Positions 43,312 through 52,800 of a DNA stretch of 60,546 bases are shown here, one piece after another; within the stretch, counting starts at the first letter, position 1; the number at the start of each line of letters is the position of its first letter. The notes under the pieces are model-generated. The model was not told the origin of the DNA. It did no database searches and was given only the letters and a program-made list of their open reading frames with translations. A program made the translations under genes and the position numbers. This stretch comes from Aromatoleum toluolicum (GTDB lineage: Bacteria; Pseudomonadota; Gammaproteobacteria; Burkholderiales; Rhodocyclaceae): NCBI RefSeq assembly GCF_012911005.2, contig NZ_WTVS01000032.1, positions 1 through 60,546 on the forward strand, written 5' to 3'.

Positions 43312-44619
43312 TCAGACGTCGACGCGCGGCAGCGCGATAGGGAGCTTGACTGCTGCGATCGCCGCGACAAGGGGGCCAAGCGGCATCTCTCCGTACTTGC
43401 GGCTGACGCTTGAGGACACATGTCCTGTCAGTGCGTCGTGAACGTCCTCGGGAATGAGTGCCGCTCGACAGAGGGTCTTGAAGGTGTGTCGGAAGCAATG
43501 AAAGACGACGCGCGGATCGCTGATCCCCAAGCCTCGGCGGGAGCGTAGGTAGCGCCCAAACCATTTCCCAAAATTCCCGCCACGCCGTCCGTCGTGGTCC
43601 CGCTCGAGATCGGGGAATAGCCATTTCTGGCGCGCATCCCTCACCGCGTCGACGTAGTCGAGAAATCCTGCTCGCACCGCATCCGCGTGCAGCGGAACCA
43701 TACGACGCGAACCATCCGTCTTGAGGTGCTGGTCCGGATCCTCATCGGTAATGCGCATCAGTGGGCCGTGCGCCGCATCGATACGAATATCGTCGGTACG
43801 CAACTGCGCGATTTCTTCAAGCCGGGCGCCCGTAACCAGCGCGATCATTGGCAGCCATGCGCAGGCCTCGCCCCCGCCCGCAATCGGGCGATATTGGCGG
43901 GTGTAGACTTCCGAACCAAAGATTCGCTTCAGTTCGTCTGTCGTAAATACCCGGCGGACCAAAGTCGGCACTTTGGCACGCGGAATTTTGAGGCCGCGCG
44001 CGACGTTCTGAGGGAGAACGCCGGCATCGAAACCAACTTGCAATAAGGTCGAAATGAAGCCGACTTTCTTGCTGACCGTCGCACGCGCCTGCCCTTTCCC
44101 CAGCAAGTGATCGCGGAAGCCCGCAACATCTTGCCGGGAAAGCTCAGGGGCTGGCGCTTTGCAGAAGCGGCGGAACTCGCGGATCGATGCTTGCATCTCC
44201 CTCACGGTACTGGGTTCGCGCCCGCGGTCGATGCTCTTCCACGTGTCGAACAAGGCACTGTCTGTCGCGCGCTCGGCTATCCGCGTCGTCGATCGCCCGG
44301 ATGTTGCCAACTCCGTACAATCTGGAGCAGCCCCGCCCACATACGGGACCACTTCCATCATTGACGCTGCATGTGTCGGCGATGGAATGGCTACCGCAGA
44401 GGGGCCGTAAGTCGCCGCAGGGATAGCCAAGACTTGCCCTCTCGCCACATCGAAGCGTGAAAGCCAGTCGCTCGCAAGACGCAGCGCAATCGGCCTTGCC
44501 GTTGCACGGTCAGAGGTCTGGAGATTGATCCGAATGATGGGCCCGAACGTCGCAGCGAGCGCCGTCGGGACTCGGATCTGAAAATAGAAGGAATTGTGGT
44601 GAAAGGTGAGGTAGCTCAT
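43312..44619 (-). CDS. tyrosine-type site-specific integrase beside tRNA-Ser
   Basis: A 435-residue integrase. N-terminal DUF6538-like RVPTALAATFG, catalytic Arg in VTGARLEEIAQL, the HxxR box as FHCFRHTFKT (H374, R377), the final Tyr409 in SRKYGE. The gene starts 127 bases from the 3' end of tRNA-Ser and points away from it, the classic layout of an island integrated in a tRNA. The matching left-end repeat was not found in this window, so the element's length is unknown. Confidence 0.93.
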   Translation of the reverse strand: MSYLTFHHNSFYFQIRVPTALAATFGPIIRINLQTSDRATARPIALRLASDWLSRFDVARGQVLAIPAATYGPSAVAIPSPTHAASMMEVVPYVGGAAPDCTELATSGRSTTRIAERATDSALFDTWKSIDRGREPSTVREMQASIREFRRFCKAPAPELSRQDVAGFRDHLLGKGQARATVSKKVGFISTLLQVGFDAGVLPQNVARGLKIPRAKVPTLVRRVFTTDELKRIFGSEVYTRQYRPIAGGGEACAWLPMIALVTGARLEEIAQLRTDDIRIDAAHGPLMRITDEDPDQHLKTDGSRRMVPLHADAVRAGFLDYVDAVRDARQKWLFPDLERDHDGRRGGNFGKWFGRYLRSRRGLGISDPRVVFHCFRHTFKTLCRAALIPEDVHDALTGHVSSSVSRKYGEMPLGPLVAAIAAVKLPIALPRVDV

Positions 44620-44685
44620 GCAGCATCTCCAGTGGTCTTGAGAATGCTGCGAGCGTCACCTGTACGCCAGCGTGTAACACCCGAG

Positions 44686-44710
44686 GCGAAACCGGAGGTC
44701 CCGGTTTCGC
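44686..44710. repeat. 10-bp stem-loop near the integrase/tRNA junction
   Basis: GCGAAACCGG (44686-44695) and CCGGTTTCGC (44701-44710) form a perfect 10-bp stem with a five-base loop. It lies between the integrase start and the tRNA 3' end, where the att site core or integrase arm sites of a tRNA-inserted element are expected. No T-run. Confidence 0.4.
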
Positions 44711-44746
44711 TAGAACCCGCGCCGCTTACGGCCCAGGTGGTGTTAC

Positions 44747-44837
44747 TGGCGGAGAGAGCGGGATTCGAACCCGCGTTGGGATGTTATCCCAAACACGCTT
44801 TCCAGGCGTGCGACTTAAACCACTCATCCATCTCTCC
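44747..44837 (-). tRNA. tRNA-Ser (GGA anticodon)
   Basis: A 91-base type II tRNA with an encoded CCA (44747-44749). Acceptor stem GGAGAGA pairs with TCTCTCC; the anticodon is GGA within the CTGGAAA loop; the T loop is GTTCGAATC. The long variable arm confirms serine. It is the likely integration target of the adjacent integrase. Confidence 0.97.
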
Positions 44838-44939
44838 GTGGAAGGCGCGCATTGTAGCAGAACGCCCGCGATACGGAACCCCATTTTGGCGTTCCGCGGA
44901 GATTTCCAGCGCGCCCGCCTGCGATCGGCTTCCAGCCGC

Positions 44940-47024
44940 TTACTTCGATTCGGTGAAGATGCCCGGATCATCGGCCGGCAACCGCGGGTAGCGCACGTAA
45001 TCGACCAGCGCGCGCACCTCCGGCGGCGGCGGCGGGGTGAGCAGGCTGACGACGACGATGGTGAGGAAGCCCAGCGGCACGCCGAACACGCCGCTCGAGA
45101 TCGGGCTGATGTCGAACCAGGCGTTTTCCATTGATCCGCCGAAGAAGGCGTGGGTGCTGACGAAGTAGTAGAGCGTGACGGCCGGGCCCGCGAGCATGCC
45201 AGCGACGGCGCCGGGGCGGTTCGCGCGCTTCCAGAAGATGCCCAGCACCAGCGCAGGGAAGAACGCCGCTGCTGCGATGGAGAACGCGAGTCCCACCATG
45301 AACAGGATGTTGTCCGGGCGCAGCGAGGCGACCCACGCGGCGACGACGGCGACGACCAGCAACTGCGACTTGGAGATGACGAGGCGGCGCTGGGTGCTGG
45401 CGTTCGGGTTGATGACCTTGTAGTAGAGATCGTGCGACAACGCGTTGGATATGGTGAGCAGGAGGCCGTCGGCGGTCGACAGCGCAGCGGCCAGGCCACC
45501 CGCGGCGACGAGCCCGGAGATCACGTAGGGCAGCCCGGCGATCTCGGGCGTCGCGAGCAGGATCACGTCGGTGTTGAGGCTCAGTTCCGCAAGCTGCAGG
45601 ATGCCGTCACCGTTGATGTCCTCGATATTGACCATGCCCACCTTGCCCCACGAGACGAGCCAGTTCGGCAGCATGGAAATGCTGGTGCCGATGAGGTTGT
45701 TGTACACCTCCCATTTCGCGAACACCGCATACGCCGGCGCAGTGACATACAGCAGGAAAATGAAGAACAGCGCCCAGAACACCGACTTGCGCGCCTCGAC
45801 CACCCCGGGGGTCGTGTAGTAGCGCATCAGCACATGCGGCAGCGCGGCGGTTCCGACCATAAGGACGAACACCAGCGCAAGGAAGTTGTTGCGCGCGACC
45901 TGACGCTGCTCGGGCGTGTCGCCGGGGTGCGCCTGGGCGTGCCGCGGCGGCGGACGTGAGCGCTCGATCGCCTCGACGCGCGCGCGCTCCCACTGCACAC
46001 GCGCCTGATCCGGCGTGCGCGGCAGATCGCGCAGGGCCCGTTCGGTGTGTGCGATGTCGCGGGCGGGGGCGTTGTTCAGGCGCAGCTGGTTGAGGCGCTC
46101 GATGAGCTCGCGCCGTTCCGCATCGAGTGAATCCGGCAGGTAGGCAATCTTGGCTTCGTAGTCGTCGGCTCGCTTGGCGAACTGCTTGCGCACGGCCACT
46201 TCGGCGCTGTCGGTAAGCAGTTCGCTCTCCTTCTCGGAGAGTTTCCCGAGCACCGTGCCGTACATCACCGGAGCGACGGGCACGCCGGTGACCTTGTACG
46301 AAAGGATCGTGACCGGCACGAGGTAGGCGACGATCAGGATCACGTACTGCGCGACCTGCGTCCAGGTCACCGCGCGCATCCCGCCGAGGAAGGAACACAC
46401 GAGGATGCCCGCCAGACCTATGAAGAGCCCGATTTCGAACTCGACGCTGACGAAGCGGCTGGTGATCAGTCCTACCCCGTAGATCTGCGCGACCAGGTAA
46501 ACAAAGCTGGCGATGACCGCCGCGATCAGACCGACGACGCGGGCGACATTGCCCTGGTAGCGCGCGCCGAGGAAGTCGGGAATCGTGTATTGCCCGAACT
46601 TGCGCAGGTAGGGTGCGAGCAACAACGCGACGAGAACGAAGCCGCCCGTCCAGCCGGTGACGAAGGCGAGGCCCTCGAAGCCGGTGAAATACAGGGTGCC
46701 GGCGAGACCGATATACGAGGCGGCGCTCATCCAGTCCGCCGCCGTCGCCATGCCGTTGAACATGGCGGGGACGCGGCGCCCGGCGACGTAGTATTCGGTC
46801 ACGTCGGCGGTGCGGCTCATGACACCGATGCCCGCGTAGATGGCGATGGTCGCGAACAGGAAGACGTGACCGATCACGCCTTGCGACATGCCCATCTTTT
46901 CGCCGATCGCGAGGAGCCCGACGAAGCAGATGAAGCTGATCGTATACCAGAGGTAGTACCGGCGCAGGCGGCGCGCGAAAGGCGAGGGTCCGCTCATGCG
47001 GGCAGTCGTCCGCTCGGGCGGCAC
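44940..47024 (-). CDS. sodium:solute symporter, acetate-type (VC_2705/ActP-like)
   Basis: A 694-residue permease from GTG 47024 (GAGG upstream), or 685 from ATG 46997. About 13 membrane helices, with a long cytosolic insert near 240-370 rich in Arg/Glu (typical of the VC_2705 subgroup). Helix-1 motif near MSAASYIGLAGT. It probably imports acetate or related short acids with Na+, feeding acs nearby. It is last in a run with a sensor, a receiver and a symporter-kinase. Confidence 0.88.
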   Translation of the reverse strand: MPPERTTARMSGPSPFARRLRRYYLWYTISFICFVGLLAIGEKMGMSQGVIGHVFLFATIAIYAGIGVMSRTADVTEYYVAGRRVPAMFNGMATAADWMSAASYIGLAGTLYFTGFEGLAFVTGWTGGFVLVALLLAPYLRKFGQYTIPDFLGARYQGNVARVVGLIAAVIASFVYLVAQIYGVGLITSRFVSVEFEIGLFIGLAGILVCSFLGGMRAVTWTQVAQYVILIVAYLVPVTILSYKVTGVPVAPVMYGTVLGKLSEKESELLTDSAEVAVRKQFAKRADDYEAKIAYLPDSLDAERRELIERLNQLRLNNAPARDIAHTERALRDLPRTPDQARVQWERARVEAIERSRPPPRHAQAHPGDTPEQRQVARNNFLALVFVLMVGTAALPHVLMRYYTTPGVVEARKSVFWALFFIFLLYVTAPAYAVFAKWEVYNNLIGTSISMLPNWLVSWGKVGMVNIEDINGDGILQLAELSLNTDVILLATPEIAGLPYVISGLVAAGGLAAALSTADGLLLTISNALSHDLYYKVINPNASTQRRLVISKSQLLVVAVVAAWVASLRPDNILFMVGLAFSIAAAAFFPALVLGIFWKRANRPGAVAGMLAGPAVTLYYFVSTHAFFGGSMENAWFDISPISSGVFGVPLGFLTIVVVSLLTPPPPPEVRALVDYVRYPRLPADDPGIFTESK

Positions 47025-47061
47025 ACAAGAGCCTCAGGCGCTTGCCACAGCGGGCGGGCGT

Positions 47062-49230
47062 TCAATACTTGACCCTCGCGTAATACGACTTCTCGGCCGC
47101 CTCGCGCGCCTGGCGCAGCGTGCGAATGCCCATCGCCGCGAGCAGCGGAATCATCTTCAGGAAGACCTCGGCGGTGACGATCGCATCGCCCAGCGCGGTA
47201 TGGCGACCGAGGATGGGCAGGTTGAGCCGTTCGGCGATCGCCTCGAGGCGGTGCGATTCCTGGTTCGGATGAATGACGGCGGACAACAGCAACGTGTCGA
47301 GCACCGGCTGATCGAAGCGGATGCCGGTCGCCTCCTCCTTCAGCTGCAGGAAGCGCATGTCGAACGCCGCGTTGTGCGCGATCAGCACGGTATCTTCGGC
47401 GAACGCATGGAAGGCCGGCAGCACCGCCTCGATGGTCGGCTGATTCTTGAGCCTATCCGGCGTGATACCGTGGATCTTCACCGATTCGGACGACAGATAG
47501 CGGCAGGGATCGACGAGTTGCTCGAACGACTCCTGCCGCAGCAGCTTGCCGTTGACGATGCGGGTCGCGCCGATCTGGATGATCTCGTCGCCCTGCGAGG
47601 GGTTGAGCCCGGTGGTCTCGGTGTCGAAGACGGTGTAGGTCAGCTCGCTGAGCAGGCGGTCGTCCAGCGCGCGCGACTTGTCGGACCAGTTGAAAAGGTC
47701 GAAGTCGTAGTATTCCGGCCGGCTTTCGCCCTTCAGGATCGTCGCCTCGTCGAGCTGTTCCTGCGGCATGGCGGCCGGCAGCAGGATGCGGAAGAATGCG
47801 CGGTGGCGGACCTTCTCGCGCTCCAGCCACATCTCGCCGTCGTGGCGCTCGATGACGTCGCGCACCGTCAGAGGGCTGTTCTCGTCGGCGAAGCGCATCG
47901 GCTCGAGTTCCCAGCTCATCACCGTCTCGGTGCTCATCGCCTGGCCCGACCAGATCAGGTCGAGGTGAACCAGCCGGCCCGCTGCGCTCAGGCGGAAACG
48001 CACCTCGCGCACCTCGAACTCGTCCGAGAGGCGGTTCGCCAGATAGGTCAGGGCCTGCAGCAGCGAGAAGCTGTCGACCTTGACCCACAGCGTCTCATCG
48101 ACCTCTTCCAGCTTCGTCGGCAGCTTGACCACATTCTCGATGCGCCGCTGCACCGCGGCGATCAGGTCGGCGCCGAGCATCTCTTCGAGCGGCCAGCGCG
48201 CCTTGAGGGAGTCGGCGAATTCGTTGGCGGTCTCGTCGAGACGCGTGCTCATCGCGCGCACCTCGTCGCGGATCACGGTGCGGAAACGCTCGCGCAGCTC
48301 TTCCTGCAGATCCGGGTATTCGAGCATGTCGGCCGCGGCACGCACGTTGGCAAGCGATGCACGGTTGCCTTCGGTGAGCGTGTGCAGCATCTGGTCGCGC
48401 TTCGATTCGGTCTCGAAGGTGCGCGTGATGTTGTCGAGCATCAGGATGAAGCCGGTGATGGTCCGCTCTCGCCCCTCCTCCTGCTCCACCGACAGCACCG
48501 GCGCCATCTGCGCACGCAGGAGCTGGCCCGCGCGCGTCGTCGTCACGAAGTTGGCGACCGGCTGTGCGGCACTGCGCCGCAGCCGATGCTGGATGCTTTC
48601 CAGCGCATGATTGACGAGGTTGCGCTCGAAGACCGCATAGATCGAGCGCCCGAGCCCGATCAGCTCGCCCCCGCCGGCGACCGCCGGGGCATCCGACAAG
48701 GCGCGGAACTGTTGTCGCGCGCGGTGGTTGTAGAGCAGGATGCGGCCGTCGAGGTTGCACACGACGACACTCTGCGTGAGTTCCGACATCAGCGCGGCGA
48801 GGCGGTTTTTTTCCTCCTCCACGGACTGCTTCGCGTGTGCGATCTGCGCCTCGACATCCTGCAGCAGCTCGTCGCGCTGCTGCGCCAGGACGTTGACCGC
48901 GTGCGCCAGCGCCTGCACCTCGGGCGGCCCCTCGGGCTTGACGCGGAATTCGCGGTTGGCGCCGAGCATCAGCTTGAGGTGTTCCTCCATGCGCAGGAGG
49001 CCCTGCACGTAGTGCCGGAACAGGTTGCGCACGACAGCCATGCCGAGCGCGAAACCGACGATGGTCATCAGCGCCCCCAGCGGCAGGTGCGGCACGACCA
49101 CATCGATGAGCCGCGCCCGATCGGCTTCGCCCGCCTCCAGCCACACCAGCCCCGTCGTCACGACGAAGGGGCCGGTCATCAGCAACGCAAGAATGCAGAC
49201 CGCGAGGATGAAGCGCGCACGAGCAGTCAT
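47062..49230 (-). CDS. sensor-like protein fused to a DnaQ-type 3'-5' exonuclease
   Basis: A 722-residue protein. N-terminal helices (about 5-30 and 47-68), HAMP-like segment, PAS (about 145-265), a kinase-like central region (about 275-490) and a complete DEDDh exonuclease domain at the C-terminus: FDTETTG 535-541, HNAAFD 619-624, HTALGDA near 680. The H-box (HELRTP) is missing; the equivalent place reads LTEGNRASLANV, so autophosphorylation is doubtful. The odd join of a membrane sensor to a DNA/RNA exonuclease is notable. It ends 38 bases from the symporter and starts 4 bases from the receiver. Confidence 0.85.
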   Translation of the reverse strand: MTARARFILAVCILALLMTGPFVVTTGLVWLEAGEADRARLIDVVVPHLPLGALMTIVGFALGMAVVRNLFRHYVQGLLRMEEHLKLMLGANREFRVKPEGPPEVQALAHAVNVLAQQRDELLQDVEAQIAHAKQSVEEEKNRLAALMSELTQSVVVCNLDGRILLYNHRARQQFRALSDAPAVAGGGELIGLGRSIYAVFERNLVNHALESIQHRLRRSAAQPVANFVTTTRAGQLLRAQMAPVLSVEQEEGRERTITGFILMLDNITRTFETESKRDQMLHTLTEGNRASLANVRAAADMLEYPDLQEELRERFRTVIRDEVRAMSTRLDETANEFADSLKARWPLEEMLGADLIAAVQRRIENVVKLPTKLEEVDETLWVKVDSFSLLQALTYLANRLSDEFEVREVRFRLSAAGRLVHLDLIWSGQAMSTETVMSWELEPMRFADENSPLTVRDVIERHDGEMWLEREKVRHRAFFRILLPAAMPQEQLDEATILKGESRPEYYDFDLFNWSDKSRALDDRLLSELTYTVFDTETTGLNPSQGDEIIQIGATRIVNGKLLRQESFEQLVDPCRYLSSESVKIHGITPDRLKNQPTIEAVLPAFHAFAEDTVLIAHNAAFDMRFLQLKEEATGIRFDQPVLDTLLLSAVIHPNQESHRLEAIAERLNLPILGRHTALGDAIVTAEVFLKMIPLLAAMGIRTLRQAREAAEKSYYARVKY

Positions 49231-49233
49231 GCG

Positions 49234-49605
49234 TCAGCGCTCCGCGAGCATGCTGCGTACGCGCTCCACAAGCTCCTTGGTCGAGAATGGTTTGGTCATG
49301 TAGGCGTCGGCCCCGAGGGCGAGCCCTTTCGCAACTTCGGTGTCACGCCCCTTGGCCGTAAGCATCAGGATGCGCACCGATTGCAGCTCGGGATTGGATT
49401 TCACCTCCTGGCACACCTCGAAGCCGCTCTTCTTCGGCATCATCACATCGAGCAGCACGAGGTCGGGCTTTTCGGCGCGGATACGCCGCGCCGCCTCATC
49501 ACCGTCATTGGCGACGCTCACCTCGTAGCCCTCGCGCTTCATGAGAAACTCGAGCGAAATGACAATGTTCTGCTCGTCGTCGGCAATCAGTATTTTTTTG
49601 GCCAT
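49234..49605 (-). CDS. stand-alone receiver (CheY-like) protein
   Basis: A 123-residue receiver: acidic pair DDE at residues 9-11, the phosphorylation Asp in LLDVMMP near 53, Thr/Ser in MLTAKG near 82, Lys in TKPFST near 104. No output domain. It lies between the symporter-kinase and the exonuclease-fused sensor, so it is probably a phosphate acceptor linking them. Confidence 0.92.
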   Translation of the reverse strand: MAKKILIADDEQNIVISLEFLMKREGYEVSVANDGDEAARRIRAEKPDLVLLDVMMPKKSGFEVCQEVKSNPELQSVRILMLTAKGRDTEVAKGLALGADAYMTKPFSTKELVERVRSMLAER

Positions 49606-49630
49606 GCTCTCCCCTTTCCTTCCTTATATT

Positions 49631-52390
49631 CTAAGTCATTGCGCGGTCCGGGCCGTCGCCGGCCTCGGGCGGCAGCGGCAGGACGAAGCTGAACGTCGCG
49701 CCTTCGCCCGGCTTTGACTGGACCCACAACCTGCCGCCGAAGTGCTCGACGATCTGCCGGCTGATCGGCAATCCGAGCCCGGTCCCCTGCGGGCGCGAAT
49801 GCTCGTCGCCGCCCTGGCGGAATTTCTCGAAGATCACGCCGAGCTGCTCGGGCTGGATCCCCGGACCGTTGTCGGTGACATCGACGCGAAGCTGTCCGGT
49901 TTCGCACGTCAGGCGGACACGCACCACGCCGGTGTCGCCGGGCACGAACTTCGCCGCGTTGGAGATCAGGTTCAGCATCACCTGCAGCAGGCGGTCGCGA
50001 TCGGCGCGCAGGTGCGGCGCGCGATCGGGAAGGTCGAGCTCGAGCGTTGCGCCGCGGTCGCGGAAGAGCTGCTCGGTGGTTTCCACCGCATGCCCCACCA
50101 GTTCGCGCATGTCGATGTCGGTGTTGTGCCATTCGGCATGGCCGGACTCGATCTTGGCCATGTCCAGCACCTGATTCACCAGCCGCGTCAGGCGCTCGGT
50201 CTCGGACACGATGATTCCGAGGAAGCGCTTTCGGTCCTTCAGATCGATCTTCGGGTCGTCCAGCAGCATCTCGGAAAACGCGCGGATCGAGGTCAGCGGG
50301 GTGCGCAGTTCGTGCGTCACCGAGGACATGAAGTCGTCCTTGAGGCGGTCAAGCTCCGTCAGGCGCTCGTTGGCGGCCCGCAGCTCGGCCGTCGCCGCCT
50401 CCAGCGCCCGCGACTTCTCTTCCAGCTCGTGCGAATACGCACGCACCTGCGAGGCCTCGTCGAGGATGTCCATCACCTCGTCCAGCCCCAGCGGTTCTTC
50501 CTGCACCACCGACGACACCATCACGCGCGCGGATGCGCTGCCGATCGCGCCTGCGAGCTGGGTTTCGGCGAACTGCACGAGTCCGGCATCCGGTTTCAGG
50601 TCGTCGATACGCGTAACGCCGCGCTCACGCGCGTAGGACTCGAACATCCGTCGCGCCCGCTCGGCGCCCAGGAAACGCGCGACGAGGGGCTGCAGATCCT
50701 GAATCTGCGCACTGCCACGCCAGAACGTCGCAGGCGCGTCCTGCCCGCGGCTGAAGACGTCGACGAACAGGGTCGCCTGAGTGGCCTCCTGCCCGGTCGG
50801 AACGCGTGCCAGCGACACGATCACATAGCAGGCGATATTCGCCGTCAGGCTCCAGAACAGCGCGTGGCTGATGCTGTCGAGTCCGGCCAGCCCGAAGAGC
50901 TGCTCCGGTCTCAGGTATTCCAGCCCGAACAGCCCGTAGTCGAGAAAGGCCCGGTCGAGCCAACCGGACTTTGCCACCGAGGGCAGCATCAGCGTGTAGG
51001 CCCACACCACGAAGCCCGCCAGCAGACCCGCCAGCGCCCCCTCGCGCGTGCCGCCGCGCCAGTACATGCCGCCCAGCATCGCCGGGGCGAACTGCGCGAC
51101 CGCGGCGAAGCTGATCAGGCCGATGCTCACCAGCGCATAGGCCTCGCCGGCAAGACGGAAGTACAGGTAACCCAGCAACAGGACGACGACGATTGCTCCC
51201 CGCCGGATGCCAAGCAGCAGGCCGGTCAGATCGGGATGATTGCTGCGCTTGAAGCGCTCGGTGCCCAACAGCAGGGGCATCACGAGGTCGTTGCACACCA
51301 TCGTGGATACCGCGATCGTCTCGACGATGACCATCCCCGTCGCCGCGGAGAAGCCGCCGACAAAGGCCAGCAGCGCAAGCGCCCGCTCGCCGTGCGCGAG
51401 CGGCAGCGATAGGACGAAGGTGTCCGGGTCGACCGTGCCCTGGCCGAAATACAACAGGCCGCCAAGTGCGATCGGCAGCACGAAGATGTTGATCAGCAGC
51501 AGGTAGCCCGGGAAAAGCCAGGTCGCGCGGCGCAGATGCTGCTCGTTCACGTTTTCGACGACCGTCACCTGGAACTGGCGCGGCAGGAAGATCACCGACA
51601 GCATCGCCAGCAGCGTAAGGGCGAACCAGCCGCCGTAGCCGGCGCTGCTCGCGGTCTTCAGGCTCAGCAGCGCAGCGAGCTCCGGGTTTGCATAGGCGCG
51701 CGTGAAGATGTCGTCGAATCCCTCATACACGCCCCAGGTGACGAATCCGCCGATGACCAGGAATGCGAGCAGCTTGACGACCGATTCGAAAGCGATCGCG
51801 GCGACCATGCCCTCGTGCCGCTCAGCGGCGTCGAGGTGGCGCGCACCGAACAGCACTGTGAACAGCGCGAGCGTCAGTGCGACATACAACGTGCCGTCGT
51901 TGAACCAGCTGGCCGTCGCGAAGGGGAAGACGCCGCTGTCGTCGCTGCCGGTGAGTACCGAATAGCCGCTGGAGATCGCCTTCAGCTGCAGGGCGATGTA
52001 CGGCACCATGCCGACCACGGCGATGATGGTCACCAGACCGCCCAGCAGGTGACTCTTGCCGTAACGGCTGGCGATGAAGTCGGCGATCGACGTGATGCGG
52101 TAGGTGCGCGAGATGCGGATCATCTTCAGCAGCACCACCCACGACAGGCTCATCGCGAGCGTCGGCCCGAGATAGATCGGCAGGAACCACACCCCGCCGG
52201 ATGCCGCACGCCCGACGCTGCCGAAATAGGTCCACGCCGTGCAGTACACCGCGAGCGACATCGCGTAGGTCCACGGATTCGCGATGATCGAGCGACCCTG
52301 CTCCGCCCGCCGGTCGCCGTACCACGCCACCGCGAACAGCACCAGCAGGTACGCGAACGATGCGGCGACTACGACGGTGCCCGACAGCAT
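49631..52390 (-). CDS. symporter-histidine kinase fusion (CbrA/CrbS-like)
   Basis: A 919-residue protein: N-terminal SSS symporter of ~13 helices (about 1-500), a linker with a coiled coil, HisKA (FMSSVTHELRTPLTS; phospho-His near 693) and an HATPase domain (NLISNAAKF, DNGPGI, TGLGLPI). Such proteins sense or transport a nutrient and regulate acetate/carbon use; CrbS-CrbR type systems control acs. The ATG at 52390 follows GAGGAGG. Its receiver partner is most likely the protein at 49234-49605. Confidence 0.92.
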   Translation of the reverse strand: MLSGTVVVAASFAYLLVLFAVAWYGDRRAEQGRSIIANPWTYAMSLAVYCTAWTYFGSVGRAASGGVWFLPIYLGPTLAMSLSWVVLLKMIRISRTYRITSIADFIASRYGKSHLLGGLVTIIAVVGMVPYIALQLKAISSGYSVLTGSDDSGVFPFATASWFNDGTLYVALTLALFTVLFGARHLDAAERHEGMVAAIAFESVVKLLAFLVIGGFVTWGVYEGFDDIFTRAYANPELAALLSLKTASSAGYGGWFALTLLAMLSVIFLPRQFQVTVVENVNEQHLRRATWLFPGYLLLINIFVLPIALGGLLYFGQGTVDPDTFVLSLPLAHGERALALLAFVGGFSAATGMVIVETIAVSTMVCNDLVMPLLLGTERFKRSNHPDLTGLLLGIRRGAIVVVLLLGYLYFRLAGEAYALVSIGLISFAAVAQFAPAMLGGMYWRGGTREGALAGLLAGFVVWAYTLMLPSVAKSGWLDRAFLDYGLFGLEYLRPEQLFGLAGLDSISHALFWSLTANIACYVIVSLARVPTGQEATQATLFVDVFSRGQDAPATFWRGSAQIQDLQPLVARFLGAERARRMFESYARERGVTRIDDLKPDAGLVQFAETQLAGAIGSASARVMVSSVVQEEPLGLDEVMDILDEASQVRAYSHELEEKSRALEAATAELRAANERLTELDRLKDDFMSSVTHELRTPLTSIRAFSEMLLDDPKIDLKDRKRFLGIIVSETERLTRLVNQVLDMAKIESGHAEWHNTDIDMRELVGHAVETTEQLFRDRGATLELDLPDRAPHLRADRDRLLQVMLNLISNAAKFVPGDTGVVRVRLTCETGQLRVDVTDNGPGIQPEQLGVIFEKFRQGGDEHSRPQGTGLGLPISRQIVEHFGGRLWVQSKPGEGATFSFVLPLPPEAGDGPDRAMT

Positions 52391-52400
52391 CCCCGCCTCC

Positions 52401-52601
52401 TCAACGCGCGCCACGTTCCGCGATCCAGGCAACCACGACGATCAGCGCCGCCCAAATGATGAACAGGCACGCCCACAGCATCGGCATGCCAAAGAAGGGC
52501 TCGGACCTGTCGAGCAGGGACAACACGGGATAATTGAACAGCAACGCCCCACCCAGGAACGTCGCAACGAGCCTCTGACCAGCCAGACCTCTGCGCATCA
52601 T
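52401..52601 (-). CDS. small two-helix membrane protein
   Basis: A 66-residue protein with two hydrophobic helices (VATFLGGALLFNYPVLSLL and LWACLFIIWAALIVVVAWI). The ATG at 52601 follows GAGGGAG; the frame to 52748 is not supported. It ends 10 bases upstream of the symporter-kinase start, in the same direction, so it is probably a companion subunit of it. Similar small proteins occur beside SSS-type transporters. Confidence 0.7.
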   Translation of the reverse strand: MMRRGLAGQRLVATFLGGALLFNYPVLSLLDRSEPFFGMPMLWACLFIIWAALIVVVAWIAERGAR

Positions 52602-52681
52602 GTCTCCCTCATGATGACGATGGCTACCCGAAGTATACCGTTGCCCGCCGGGGGCCCCGGGAAGCAGTCCCTCCGGGCGGG

Positions 52682-52709
52682 AAAAAAAAGGCGCGCTTGC
52701 GCGCGCCTT
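52682..52709 (-). terminator. factor-independent terminator of acs
   Basis: On the minus strand, AAGGCGCGC and GCGCGCCTT form a stem with a four-base loop, followed directly by eight T residues. It lies about 90 bases after the acs stop. Confidence 0.85.
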
Positions 52710-52800
52710 CTCCTCCTCCCACTGCCGGCTCGCGCCGGCTTGCCTCAATTATTCTTATGCGGGGCCAGCCTCTTGCGGACCGGTCCCCCGTCATGCTGGG

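Noticed and set aside
34842-44746. tRNA-Ser 3'-end duplicate as left attachment site
   Set aside because: No copy of the tRNA end recognised by eye in this stretch; needs an alignment search.
46996-49692. 898-residue plus-strand frame opposite the symporter and sensor genes
   Set aside because: Same kind of antisense shadow; the minus strand has clear domains throughout.
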